Notes: generated by a model not told the origin, from the sequence alone. Shown: positions 35,501 through 42,941, numbered from the stretch's first letter. The stretch is DNA of 42,941 nt from Actinomycetota bacterium (GCA_018268655.1 JAFDWC010000008.1:1-42941); one strand, 5' to 3'. Made by a program: numbers and translations.

Positions 35501-35571
35501 GGCGCCTTGGCGGAGTGGCTACGCAGCGGCCTGCAAAGCCGTTTACACCAGTTCGATTCTGGTAGGCGCCT
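35501..35571 (+). tRNA. tRNA-Cys (GCA)
   Basis: The acceptor stem GGCGCCT (35501-35507) pairs with AGGCGCC (35564-35570), followed by discriminator T, as expected for tRNA-Cys. The D-arm region GCGGAGTGGCTACGCAG, the anticodon loop CTGCAAA (anticodon GCA) and the T-arm ACCAGTTCGATTCTGGT are all clear. CCA is not encoded. It lies at the border between ordinary genes and the gene-poor island that follows, so it could have been an integration site. Confidence 0.96.
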
Positions 35572-36197
35572 CTCACCTTGGCAAGCGGTTTTCGGCTTGA
35601 CAGAGCGGTTGGGCCTGTGTCTCGTCTGGGTGAGGGCACGCGCCAGAGCGAGCGAAACCAGGGGCGACGGTCGCTGGGCAGGGCTGGGGGCGAGCACGGT
35701 CGATCGGTGCGTCGAGCAAAAACACGCGACCGCAACGTCGGCGGGCCAACGACGGCGTGAGGCTTTCGCGAAGGCCCAAGATCATGGGCTGTCACATAGT
35801 GAGATCGCGGTCGGGGTCAGCCCGCACAAGCCGTCACAACAGTTCGATGCAGGCCGGAGTGAAGCCTTTGATCGGGGTCGCATGCTCGCCGAGGTCCCTG
35901 TGCGGGCGCGGCGTCCGCCAGGGCGGTCGGGCGCGTCCGCCAGTCAGCTTGTATGGCTGTCGGCGGGTTTGGTCGCATGCCGCTGGGGATGCGTAGTGTC
36001 GATGAGCTGGGAAGAATCGGACCCGCTTGGCGGGGTCGGCCATACTGAGCGAGTCCGGACGTGCCGCATCCGAATGGGCGAGGGCAGAGAGTCCGGCCGC
36101 GAAGTGTGCGCGGCGGCGCTTCGATCCGGCGGCCGAGATTCGCCCTCACCCGCCCTCTTGTTGCCCGCTGCTTCCGCCCTCTGAGCAACGGACGAGG
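35572..36197. other. Gene-poor stretch downstream of tRNA-Cys
   Basis: In 626 bp no open frame looks like a real protein: all long frames lack recognisable motifs and have amino-acid compositions typical of random GC-rich sequence. One short segment (35746-35845) resembles an HTH fragment and is listed separately. No clear repeat of the tRNA 3' end, inverted repeat or terminator was seen. Confidence 0.5.
35746..35845 (+). pseudogene. Possible helix-turn-helix remnant
   Basis: Translated in the frame of 35746, the segment reads RRREAFAKAQDHGLSHSEIA and then VGVSPHKPSQQF. This resembles the small helix-turn-helix common in actinobacterial DNA-binding or antitoxin-like proteins (REAxxxAHxxGLSxxEIAxxVGVSxxxVSQ), but with a residue or two missing and no coherent flanks. 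I read it as the remains of a decayed gene. Chance resemblance is quite possible. Confidence 0.3.
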
Positions 36198-36500
36198 TCA
36201 GGGCGCCGCGCATTTCCACCCGAAACGGCCCGAGAACTCCTCGAAGCAACTGGGACACACCCAACCTCGCCCCGGAGGTCCAGCGCTGTAGCCGGACGTC
36301 AGGATGCTTGCGTCACTCGCGAGCGCTTGCCGGCTCACCTCCGACGACTGGGGATCCATGAACTTCGCCCAGCAGAAGATGCAGTGGTCGTGGTCCCCGC
36401 TGCGCCGATGAGTTCGGTAGTCCCTGAGTTCCAGTATCGATCCGGGGGGAAAGGCCTTCTCCTGGTCGGACTGCCCCCAATGGTCGGGATCGCGCGACAT
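36198..36500 (-). CDS. Small Cys4 zinc-ribbon-like hypothetical protein
   Basis: The 100-residue protein has two CxxC pairs: Cys40/Cys43 in DHDHCIFCWAKFMD and Cys82/Cys85 in GWVCPSCFEEFSGRFGW. The aromatic and acidic residues round each pair are those of a structured zinc ribbon rather than random sequence. I recall similar small proteins (DHCxFCWxKF ... WxCxxCFxDF) but cannot name a family. ATG 36500 is supported by TACTAT on the minus strand 7 nt upstream, the same spacing as other leaderless genes. It is alone in the island, between the gene-poor stretch and the VapBC-like pair. Confidence 0.75.
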   Translation of the reverse strand: MSRDPDHWGQSDQEKAFPPGSILELRDYRTHRRSGDHDHCIFCWAKFMDPQSSEVSRQALASDASILTSGYSAGPPGRGWVCPSCFEEFSGRFGWKCAAP

Positions 36501-36507
36501 AGGCTCG

Positions 36508-36513
36508 ATAGTA
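36508..36513 (-). promoter_or_regulatory. -10 box of Cys4 protein gene
   Basis: TACTAT on the minus strand lies 7 nt before the ATG at 36500, consistent with a leaderless start. No convincing -35 was found. Confidence 0.5.
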
Positions 36514-36733
36514 GACCGGCGCGCTGAGCTGCGGTGCGGAGCCGTCGACACCTCCCGGCCGGCGGCAGAGTAGGTCCACAGATTGAAGGCTGTGGTCCGG
36601 AAACGGGCGGCTCGGGGTCCGTCGGGTCCACATAGTAACAATGGAGGTAATCTATTGTCTGCATCGTGCAAACGGTGCACCTAAGACGGTATTGCCAAGA
36701 GCTGTAATGCATCAAATGGCAAAGGCATAAAAG

Positions 36734-36922
36734 ATGATGGTGTCCATCCCTAACGATTTGAGGGCGCGGATCGACCGCGAGGCTGGCTGGCCTGATCCGT
36801 CCGCGATCGATGCGGCGCTAGCTCGTGGACGTGCCGCGCTGGAAGGCCTCAGCGGCCTCGAGTCGGTAGAGCTGATCCGGGTCGAGCGGGAAGAGCGGGA
36901 TGCCCGCGATAGACGTCGTTAG
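36734..36922 (+). CDS. VapB-like antitoxin (ribbon-helix-helix N-terminus)
   Basis: The 62-residue protein begins MMVSIPNDLRARIDREAGWP, the strand and first helix of a MetJ/Arc-type antitoxin. The second helix seems altered (PDPSAIDAALARGRAALEG), and a charged tail that would wrap the toxin follows. AAAGG at 36721-36725 fits either of the adjacent ATGs (36734, 36737). It overlaps the toxin gene by 23 nt. The AT-richer upstream region has CAATGGAGGTAATCTATTG and two TGCATC copies (36660, 36708) that may be autoregulatory sites. Confidence 0.75.
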   Translation: MMVSIPNDLRARIDREAGWPDPSAIDAALARGRAALEGLSGLESVELIRVEREERDARDRRR

Positions 36923-37313
36923 CGACGCCATTGTGGTGATGAAGTGGTTCCACGCCGAGGGTGAGGGGGAATCCATGGAGGCTCGTGCCCTGGTGGAGGC
37001 CCATCGTTCGCGTACCGCCGGACTCGCGATCCTCGACATAGCCTCATACGAGGTTGGCAACGCTCTACTCTGCGGACGCGCGGGCGCCAGCGCTGGGCAG
37101 GTCGCAGTGGTTCTGGATGCACTCTCAGAACTCTGTACCGCGGTCAGCCCGAGAGCCGAGGATTTCCGTCGGGCCGGCGAGCTCGCTGAGCAACAGGACC
37201 TGGCCCTTTACGACGCCGCGTACGCGGCGGTGGCTGAGAGCAATGACGCGGAGTTGGCGACGCTGGACAGCGCTCCTCTCGACGCCGGGCTCGGAGCGCG
37301 GCCGGCCCGGTGA
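36900..37313 (+). CDS. VapC-like PIN-domain ribonuclease toxin
   Basis: This 137-residue PIN protein has all four acidic positions: Asp9 (VVSDAIVVMKWF), Glu51 (YEVGNAL), Asp105 (LYDAAYAAVAE) and Asp123 (ATLDS). VapC toxins are Mg2+-dependent endoribonucleases cutting tRNA or rRNA, held inactive by VapB. The ATG lies within the antitoxin gene, the usual overlapped arrangement. The C-terminus (DSAPLDAGLGARPAR) departs from the usual LDRRLA-type end, but the active site appears intact. Confidence 0.87.
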   Translation: MPAIDVVSDAIVVMKWFHAEGEGESMEARALVEAHRSRTAGLAILDIASYEVGNALLCGRAGASAGQVAVVLDALSELCTAVSPRAEDFRRAGELAEQQDLALYDAAYAAVAESNDAELATLDSAPLDAGLGARPAR

Positions 37314-37437
37314 CGTCGCTGCGAAGTTGAACCTTCCCTGATTGGCGCTGATGGGCACGGTTCGCACTATCTATGGCCACGCGGATGACGGCCGAAGTGG
37401 TCGTGAGAACATCGGGCGCCACAGGGGCGATCGGACC

Positions 37438-37548
37438 AGCTTTCGAATTGGTTCGGAGGCGTGGCAGGAGATAGTCGCGGCTATGGACCGGCCGGCAGAG
37501 GCTCGGCCAACGCTGGTGAAGCTGTTTTCTCGCCCGCGCCCTGAATAG
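37438..37548 (+). pseudogene. C-terminal remnant of a DUF1778/TacA-like antitoxin
   Basis: The last 36 residues of a short frame read SFRIGSEAWQEIVAAMDRPA and then RPTLVKLFSRPRPE. This is the typical C-terminus of DUF1778 antitoxins (LSxEAWxxFxxALDxPxxxxPxLxxLLxRPxP), which neutralise GNAT-type toxins. The N-terminal ribbon-helix-helix is missing and no acetyltransferase toxin follows, so this is a truncated relic. The preceding 37314-37437 has no other gene. Confidence 0.65.
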
Positions 37549-37563
37549 GCCCCGTCCGGGCGC

Positions 37564-38034
37564 TCAGGTCGCCTCGCCCTCGCCCTCGCCCTTCTTCTCC
37601 TTCTTCCGCGAGAACAGCTTCCGCAGCGCCGAGCGGCGGCGCCAGCCGACGCGGGAGCGGGCGTCCTGCTTGATCCAGCCGCTGCTGGCCGGGTCGAAGG
37701 GGAAGGTCGGTTCCCACTGCTCGAGGTCGACGACGCCGATGTTGCTCCAGCGGGCGGTGGCGGCGTCGAACTCGAGCTCGACGATGGCGACGTGGGCGGC
37801 CATCAGCTCGTGGGTGAAGGCCTCGTTGTAGGTCTCGCGCAGGTGCTCCGGCCAGTCTTCGTCGAGCTGGCGCCACCAGCGCTTGTGGAAGCCGGTCGTC
37901 TGGGCGTCGTGCTCGGCGCCGTCGGCGATGGTCACGATCGGGTAGGTCTGGCCGCGGGCGCGGGCGAGCTCGATCGCCTCCACGGAGTCGTCGCGAGCCA
38001 TCTCGGCGGCTTCGAGCTCGGACGGGTGCGCCAC
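37564..38034 (-). CDS. Uncharacterised protein, 156 residues
   Basis: The protein starts VAHPSELEAAEMARDDSVEA and has a run of acidic/aromatic sequence (HKRWWRQLDEDWPEHLRETYN). A predicted beta part (AHVAIVELEFDAATARWSNIGVVDLE) follows, then a Lys/Arg/Glu-rich tail (LFSRKKEKKGEGEGEAT). No family is recognised. GTG 38034 is supported by TACGCT on the minus strand (38041-38046) 6 nt upstream. It diverges from the MFS gene across 82 bp. The convincing amino-acid composition and promoter argue that it is real. Confidence 0.72.
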   Translation of the reverse strand: MAHPSELEAAEMARDDSVEAIELARARGQTYPIVTIADGAEHDAQTTGFHKRWWRQLDEDWPEHLRETYNEAFTHELMAAHVAIVELEFDAATARWSNIGVVDLEQWEPTFPFDPASSGWIKQDARSRVGWRRRSALRKLFSRKKEKKGEGEGEAT

Positions 38035-38040
38035 CCGCCG

Positions 38041-38046
38041 AGCGTA
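38041..38046 (-). promoter_or_regulatory. -10 box of 156-aa protein gene
   Basis: TACGCT read on the minus strand precedes the GTG at 38034 by 6 nt, matching the leaderless pattern. Confidence 0.45.
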
Positions 38047-38116
38047 ACGAGCGGGCGTGGTCGCCACGGCGCCGCCGGCGCGATTTAAGCTCCGCCGCCA
38101 GGAGGAGATGGCACCG

Positions 38117-39682
38117 ATGGAGCCCAAGAGCAAACGGCTGGGACTGCTGCTGGCGGCGGCGATGTTCGTCCTCGTCGTCGACACCTCGCTGATGAATGTC
38201 TCGATCGCCTACGTGGTCCGCGACCTCGACACGACGGTCAGCGGGGTGCAGGCGGCGATCGCGCTCGAGGCGCTGGTCTCGGCCGCCTTCATCCTGATCG
38301 GCGGCAAGGTCGGTGATTTGATCGGCCGCAAGCGCGCCTACGCACTCGGCCTGGTCGGCTACGCGATCGGCGCCGTCGCGATGACCCTCGCCCAGGGCCT
38401 GGTCGCGATCATCGTCTTCTGGGCGATCGTCGGCGGCACCGGCGCCTCGCTGCTGCTGCCGGCGATGCAGTCGTTGATCCACGGCAACTTCGAAGGCGAG
38501 GAGCAGCGGCGGGTCTACGCGCTGGTCGGCGCCGCCGCCTCGATCGCCGCCGCGATCGGGCCGCTGCTCGGCGGCTTCATCACCACCTTCCTCTCCTGGC
38601 GGGTGGCCTTCGGGCTCGAGGCGGCGATCATCGCCACGGTTCTCGCCGGCCTCGGGCTGATCCGCGACGTCCCCTACACCGGCGTCCGCGGGATCGACAC
38701 CGTCGGCGCCGCGCTCTCGGTCGTCGGCATGGGCGGCATCGTTCTCGGCATCCTCGTCTGGCAGGAGGGGGGAGAGGCGGTCGGGGCGCTGATCGTCCTC
38801 GGCGTCGCGGCGATGGCGGCGCTGGTCTGGTGGCTGCGGCGGCGCAAGCGAGAGGGGCGCACCGCGCTGCTCGACCCCGACCTCTTCAGCTCGCCCGCCT
38901 TCCGGATCGGCGTCAGCCAGCAGATGCTGCAGCAGATCGCCCTCGGTGGAGCGATGATCGCGCTGCCGATCTACCTGCAGATGGTGCTCGAATACAACGC
39001 TCTGCAGGCCGGCCTCTCTCTCGCCCCGCTCTCGCTCAGCATGTTCGGGGTGGCGCTCCTGGCCGGCAAGAAGGCCGGCGACCGCCGCCCGAGCTCGATC
39101 GTCCGGATCGGCTTCCTGCTGGTCAGCGTCGGCTTCGCCCTGCTGATCCCCTTCGTCCCCCGCGTCGACAGCGGCTGGTACCTGGTGATCCCGCTGGCGA
39201 TCGCTGGCTCGGGGCTCGGCCTGCTCGTCTCCCAGCTCAACAACTTCACCCTCGGGCCGATCGCCGAGGAGCGGATCAGCGAGGCGGCGGGGGTCAACTC
39301 GGCGGCCGGCTCGTTCGGCCTCTCCTTCGGGCTCGCCTGCGCCGGGGCGATCATGCTGGCCACGCTCTCGGTCGCCTTCACCAAGAAGGCCGAAGCAAGC
39401 CCCGTCCTGCGGCCGGCCCAGCAGCAGCGGGTCGCCGACGTCCTCGACGAAGACGCCGAAGTGATGAGCAACGCCCAGCTCGAAGAACTGCTGGCGGGCA
39501 AGCCGCCGCGGGTCCGCGAAGAGATCGTCGACATCAACACCGACACCCGGCCCCTGGCCCTGCAGGTCGCTCTGCTGGTGCCGTTGCTCGCCGCCCTCGC
39601 CGGCCTCGCCAACTCGTTCCGGATGATGAGGCTGCCGGACATCCGCCCGGCGAAAGCGGCCGAGGGCGCCACCCTGGGCTGA
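38117..39682 (+). CDS. DHA2-type MFS drug transporter
   Basis: This 521-residue transporter is of 14-helix DHA2 size. VLVVDTSLMNVSIAYVVRDL in helix 1 is the DHA2 motif, GGKVGDLIGRKRAYALGLVG is motif A, and AIGPLLGGFITTFLSWRVAF is motif C-like with the usual Trp-Arg. A long cytoplasmic or external loop (about residues 425-480) is Glu/Asp-rich before the last helix. Substrates are typically drugs, dyes or lipids exported with proton antiport. AGGAGG at 38100 fits ATG 38117 better than ATG 38108. It is followed after 4 bp by the MBL-fold gene. Confidence 0.92.
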   Translation: MEPKSKRLGLLLAAAMFVLVVDTSLMNVSIAYVVRDLDTTVSGVQAAIALEALVSAAFILIGGKVGDLIGRKRAYALGLVGYAIGAVAMTLAQGLVAIIVFWAIVGGTGASLLLPAMQSLIHGNFEGEEQRRVYALVGAAASIAAAIGPLLGGFITTFLSWRVAFGLEAAIIATVLAGLGLIRDVPYTGVRGIDTVGAALSVVGMGGIVLGILVWQEGGEAVGALIVLGVAAMAALVWWLRRRKREGRTALLDPDLFSSPAFRIGVSQQMLQQIALGGAMIALPIYLQMVLEYNALQAGLSLAPLSLSMFGVALLAGKKAGDRRPSSIVRIGFLLVSVGFALLIPFVPRVDSGWYLVIPLAIAGSGLGLLVSQLNNFTLGPIAEERISEAAGVNSAAGSFGLSFGLACAGAIMLATLSVAFTKKAEASPVLRPAQQQRVADVLDEDAEVMSNAQLEELLAGKPPRVREEIVDINTDTRPLALQVALLVPLLAALAGLANSFRMMRLPDIRPAKAAEGATLG

Positions 39683-39686
39683 CCCG

Positions 39687-40442
39687 GTGAGGATCGTCTA
39701 CGTCGGCCACGCCACCGTCCTGATCGAGCTCGACGGCGTCCGGCTGCTGACCGACCCGGTGCTCGGAGGCTGGGTGGGGCCGCTGCGCCGGCAGGGCCCG
39801 GCGCCTGCTCGCGACGTCATCGCCGACCTCGACGCGGTCCTGATCTCCCACCTCCATCGCGACCACGCCGACCTCCGCTCGCTGCGCCGGCTCGGCCCGG
39901 GGGTGCCGCTGATCGTGCCCGCCGGGACCGCTGGCTTCTTCGCGGCGCGGGGGTTGGGCGCGGTGGTCGAGCTCGCGCCCGGCGCGTCCCACCGAATCGG
40001 GCCGGTGACGGTCACCGCCACCCCCGCGGACCACGAGCTCGGCCGCGGTCTCGACGCCGACCCGGTCGGGTTCCTGGTCGAGGGCAGCCGCCGCCTCTAC
40101 TTCGCCGGCGACACCGACCTCTTCGAGGGGATGGCCGCGCTGGGCCCGGACCTCGACCTGGCGCTGATCCCGGTCTGGGGGTGGGGCCCGACGTTGGGGC
40201 CGGGACACCTCGACCCGGAGCGCGCGGCCCGTGCCGCGGCGCTGCTGGCGCCGCGAGTCGCGATCCCGATCCACTGGGGCAGCCTCTTTCCGGTCGGGCT
40301 GGCGCGGCTGCGGCCGCGCCCGCTGCGCGAGCCGCCGCGCGAGTTCGCCGCCCGCGTCGCCAGCCTCGCACCGCGGGTCCGGGTCGAGCTGGTCATGCCT
40401 GGCTCGGCCTTCTTCCTGCCGCCACCGCCGCCGGCGGAGTGA
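39687..40442 (+). CDS. MBL-fold metal-dependent hydrolase (UlaG-like)
   Basis: The 251-residue protein has GHATVLIELDGVRLLTDPVL (7-26), the metal motif SHLHRDHAD (about 54-62), ADHELG, YFAGDTDLFEG and PIHWGSLFP. These are the features of the UlaG/RomA-like branch of the metallo-beta-lactamase fold, which includes lactonases and N-acyl-phospholipid phosphodiesterases. The GTG start is 4 bp after the MFS stop, so it is co-transcribed with the pump. The C-terminus is a Pro run (PPPPPAE). Substrate unknown. Confidence 0.9.
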   Translation: MRIVYVGHATVLIELDGVRLLTDPVLGGWVGPLRRQGPAPARDVIADLDAVLISHLHRDHADLRSLRRLGPGVPLIVPAGTAGFFAARGLGAVVELAPGASHRIGPVTVTATPADHELGRGLDADPVGFLVEGSRRLYFAGDTDLFEGMAALGPDLDLALIPVWGWGPTLGPGHLDPERAARAAALLAPRVAIPIHWGSLFPVGLARLRPRPLREPPREFAARVASLAPRVRVELVMPGSAFFLPPPPPAE

Positions 40443-40503
40443 GCTTGCTTTAGCTTTGCGGCCGTTGCAGACTTGCCATCGTCAGCCAGGGGAGGGTCCG
40501 TAG

Positions 40504-42564
40504 ATGCATGCCTCGCGGATAGGCCGAGCGGTCTTCGTCACCGTTCTCGACGCGATCGTGCTGGTGGTGCTCGCGCAGCTCCTCGCCGGCTTCGAGCTCG
40601 ACGGGCTCGGCGGCGCGTTCGTTGCGGCGGCCCTCGTCGGCATCCTCAACGCGCTGGTCTGGCCGGCGCTGGCGCGGCTGGCGCTGCCGCTGAACGTGCT
40701 CACCCTCGGCCTCGGCGGCCTCGTCCTCAACGCGCTGCTGGTCGGCCTGGTGATCGACCTCCTGCCGGGCGCCGAAGTCGGTGGTGTCCTCGAGGCGGTG
40801 GTGATCACGATCGCGCTGGCGGCGACGACCGCCGTGGTCAACTCGCTGCTCGCGGTCGATGACGACGAATGGTGGTACCGCCACGTCGTCAAGCGCCAGG
40901 CGCGACGGCGCGGCGCGGTCACCGAGAGCGAGGTTCCCGGGCTGCTCTTCCTCGAGATCGACGGCCTCGCCCACGACGTCCTGATGCGGGCGATCCGCGA
41001 CGGCACCGCGCCCGGGCTCGCCGCCTGGCTGCGCTCGGGCAGCCACCGGCTCAGCCGCTGGGAGACCGACTGGTCCTCGCAGACGGGGGCCTGCCAGGCG
41101 GGGCTGCTGCACGGGTCCAACGAGGACATGCCGGCCTTCCGCTGGTGGGAGAAGGAGCGCGGGAAGGCGATCGTCACCAACCACCCCCGCGACGCCGAAG
41201 AGCTCGAGCGGCGCCGCTCCGACGGGCGCGGGCTGCTCTACGCCGACGGTGCCAGCCGCGCCAACATCCTCTCCGGCGACGCCCCGCACTCGATGCTGAC
41301 GATGAGCACGGCGCTGAGCCGCCGCCGCCCGATCGGCCGCGACTACAGCGCCTACTTCGCCCGCTCCTACGCGGTCGCCCGCACCTTCGTCCTCTCGCTC
41401 GCCGAGATCGGCCGCGAGCGCCGCGCCGCCCGCGCCCAGGTCCGCGACGACGTCCGCCCGCGGATCCACCGCAGCCGCTCCTACGCGCTGATCCGCGCCT
41501 GGGCGACCGTCGTCCAGCGCGACCTCCAGGTGGCCTCGGTGATCGGCGACGTCCTCGCCGGCCGCCCGACCGTCTACACGACCTTCCTCGCCTACGACGA
41601 GGTCGCCCACCATTCGGGGATCGAACGCGCCGACACCCTCGCCGTCCTCCACGACCTCGACCGCCAGATCAGCCGGATAGCGGTCGCCTGCGAGGAGGCG
41701 CCGCGGCCCTACCGGCTGGTCGTCCTCTCCGACCACGGGCAATCCCAGGGGGAGACCTTCCGCGACCGCTTCGGCCACTCGCTGGAGGAGCTGGTGCGGG
41801 ACAGCTGCGAGGGCAGCCGCGTCGTCGCCGCGGTCGAGGGTGAGGACAACGCGCTCTCCTACATGGGCGCCAGCCTCACCGAGGTCGCCCGCGACGACAC
41901 CATCGCCGGCCGGACCATTCGCGTGGCCACCCGCGGGCGGGTCGCCGACGGCGCCGTGATGCTCGAGGAGCAGGCCGAGCCGGAGGCCGCCCCGGGCTCG
42001 GAGGACGAGCTGCCCGAGCTCTCGGTGATGGCCTCGGGCTGCCTCGGCCTGGTCAGCTTCCCGCGGCTGCCGGGGCGGGTCTCGCTGGAGCAGATCGAAG
42101 AGCTGTATCCGGCCCTGATCCCGGCGCTCAGGGAGCACCCGGGGATCGGCTTCCTGCTGGTTCGCTCGGAGCTGCACGGCGCCCTCGCGCTCGGGGCCGA
42201 GGGCCTCCACCGGCTCGACGCCGAAGAGGTGGAGGGAGAGGACCCGCTGGCGCCGTTCGGGCCCAACGCCGCCCGCCACCTTCGCCGCACCGACTCCTTC
42301 CCACACTGCGCCGACCTGATGATCAACAGCACCTACTGGCCGCAGTTCGGCGAAGTCGCCGCCTTCGAGGAGCTGGTCGGCTCGCACGGCGGCCTCGGCG
42401 GCACCCAGAGCTTCCCGTTCGTCCTCCACCCCGGTGAGCTCGAGTGGCCGCTGGAGGATGTGGTCGGCGCGGAGAGCGTGCATAGGATCTTCCGCGGCTG
42501 GCTCGCCCAGCTCGGCCAGGATGCCTACCAAGAGATCGCCCCAATCCAGAAAGAAGGAGCTTGA
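40504..42564 (+). CDS. Phage-holin-4-like membrane domain fused to alkaline-phosphatase-superfamily enzyme
   Basis: The protein has 686 residues. Residues 1-118 form about four membrane helices resembling the Phage_holin_4_2 (PF04020) family (ALVGILNALVWPALARLALP, then LNVLTLGLGGLVLNALLVGL). From about 145 it is a phosphodiesterase/alkaline-phosphatase-type domain: metal Asp in LEIDGLAHD (150-158), nucleophile region WSSQTGACQAG with Thr194, YDEVAHHSG and LSDHGQSQG. The enzyme would sit at the membrane and hydrolyse a phosphate ester or phosphodiester. GGAGG lies 8 nt before the ATG. It is followed by an amphi-Trp gene one base after its stop. The target is unknown. Confidence 0.9.
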   Translation: MHASRIGRAVFVTVLDAIVLVVLAQLLAGFELDGLGGAFVAAALVGILNALVWPALARLALPLNVLTLGLGGLVLNALLVGLVIDLLPGAEVGGVLEAVVITIALAATTAVVNSLLAVDDDEWWYRHVVKRQARRRGAVTESEVPGLLFLEIDGLAHDVLMRAIRDGTAPGLAAWLRSGSHRLSRWETDWSSQTGACQAGLLHGSNEDMPAFRWWEKERGKAIVTNHPRDAEELERRRSDGRGLLYADGASRANILSGDAPHSMLTMSTALSRRRPIGRDYSAYFARSYAVARTFVLSLAEIGRERRAARAQVRDDVRPRIHRSRSYALIRAWATVVQRDLQVASVIGDVLAGRPTVYTTFLAYDEVAHHSGIERADTLAVLHDLDRQISRIAVACEEAPRPYRLVVLSDHGQSQGETFRDRFGHSLEELVRDSCEGSRVVAAVEGEDNALSYMGASLTEVARDDTIAGRTIRVATRGRVADGAVMLEEQAEPEAAPGSEDELPELSVMASGCLGLVSFPRLPGRVSLEQIEELYPALIPALREHPGIGFLLVRSELHGALALGAEGLHRLDAEEVEGEDPLAPFGPNAARHLRRTDSFPHCADLMINSTYWPQFGEVAAFEELVGSHGGLGGTQSFPFVLHPGELEWPLEDVVGAESVHRIFRGWLAQLGQDAYQEIAPIQKEGA

Positions 42565-42565
42565 G

Positions 42566-42787
42566 ATGAATTCGTTCGAGATCGAGAAACGCGAGCGGGT
42601 CAGCCGCAGCGAGGCGGCGACGCGGCTGCGGCGGATCGCCAACCTCCTCTCCGGCGAGGACGAGGAGATCGAGTTCGAACGGGGAGAGGCCAAGTTCAAG
42701 CTCTCGGTGCCCGACGAGCTGGAGATGAAGGTCGAGATCGAGCTCGACGACGAGGAGAGCGAGCTCGAGATCGAGTTCAAGTGGTGA
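42566..42787 (+). CDS. Amphi-Trp domain-containing protein
   Basis: The 73-residue protein has RVSRSEAATRLRRIANLLSG, FERGEAKFKLSVPDELEMKV and closing ESELEIEFKW, the amphi-Trp domain pattern of alternating acidic and hydrophobic strands ending in Trp. The family has no established function. AAGAAGGAG precedes the ATG, and the gene begins 1 bp after the phosphatase fusion, so the two proteins are made together. Confidence 0.93.
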   Translation: MNSFEIEKRERVSRSEAATRLRRIANLLSGEDEEIEFERGEAKFKLSVPDELEMKVEIELDDEESELEIEFKW

Positions 42788-42820
42788 GCCGGGGATCGGC
42801 GGTGCCGCGGTAGGTGGGCG

Positions 42821-42864
42821 CCCCACCGCCCATCCGCCGCAGCCCCACCGCCCATCCGCCGCAA
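42821..42864. repeat. Two tandem copies of a 22 bp C-rich unit
   Basis: CCCCACCGCCCATCCGCCGC plus AG (42821-42842) is followed by the same unit ending AA (42843-42864). The first copy is also partly complementary to the preceding GGTGGGCG, so a terminator hairpin for the amphi-Trp gene can form. Downstream to 42941 there are only C- and G-runs and CTTGCTGGGTTTTTCGC, with no gene visible. Confidence 0.75.
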
Positions 42865-42941
42865 CCCCCGACCCTAGAAACCGCCAAAGGGGACGGGGTG
42901 CCTCCCCCCGCTTGCTGGGTTTTTCGCTGGGGAGTGCAGCG

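Noticed and set aside
35836..35860. CAGTTCGAT near 35840 as an attachment-site copy of the tRNA-Cys T-arm
   Set aside because: Only about 9 bp match and the acceptor stem is not repeated, which is expected by chance.
40450..42864. Long minus-strand open frame opposite the phosphatase fusion
   Set aside because: Same reason: no recognisable domain, and the plus strand carries conserved active-site motifs.
42821..42941. CRISPR array
   Set aside because: There are only two adjoining copies without spacers, and no cas genes in the window.

Overview
The window is very GC-rich and densely coded. Genes are packed into ATGA/GTGA-overlapping operons, GTG and TTG starts are frequent, and many actinobacterial families are present (CsoR, DUF2630, amphi-Trp, DUF2277, IclR, two-component flavin monooxygenase). 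This points to an actinobacterium. The Thermoleophilia/Solirubrobacterales are my best guess, as an inference only. A recurring feature is a -10 hexamer 6-8 nt upstream of the start codon, which implies many leaderless mRNAs.

1-21.7 kb is a large catabolic/uptake region. A FAH-family hydrolase and a carboxymuconolactone-decarboxylase-like protein (minus strand) diverge from an IclR regulator. This module lies between two same-orientation copies of a ~118 bp palindrome-ended repeat. A minus-strand operon follows (alpha/beta hydrolase, MFS transporter, acetylpolyamine-amidohydrolase/HDAC-like enzyme). It diverges from a plus-strand run: LLM flavin monooxygenase, a small protein, CUT2-type ABC importer 1 (ATPase, permease, lipoprotein), an NAD(P)-binding protein and a PuuB-like FAD amine oxidase. 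Then come a LuxR regulator, a StyB-like flavin reductase, a StyA-like monooxygenase, an SDR, a second complete CUT2 importer and RidA. Together these suggest import and oxidative breakdown of one or more amine-bearing cyclic compounds. The substrate cannot be read from the sequence.

21.7-25.4 kb is a copper-response locus: csoR, then a His/Met-rich exported protein and CopA. Both promoters carry a CsoR-type TACCC-n5-GGGTA palindrome in the -35/-10 spacer. 25.5-35.4 kb is mixed housekeeping and accessory material: an exported protein of unknown family, DUF2277, YjbQ, TetR, an ArsR-like regulator, YbjQ, an MBL-double-rhodanese protein, a CapA-like lipoprotein, a saccharopine-reductase-like/BVMO pair, DUF2630 and an NTF2-like protein.

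35.5-37.55 kb starts with tRNA-Cys(GCA) and is a gene-poor, decayed island: an HTH remnant, a small Cys4 protein, a VapBC-like pair and the tail of a DUF1778 antitoxin. 37.56-42.8 kb returns to ordinary genes: an uncharacterised 156-aa protein, a DHA2-type MFS pump, an MBL-fold hydrolase, a holin-like/alkaline-phosphatase fusion and an amphi-Trp protein.
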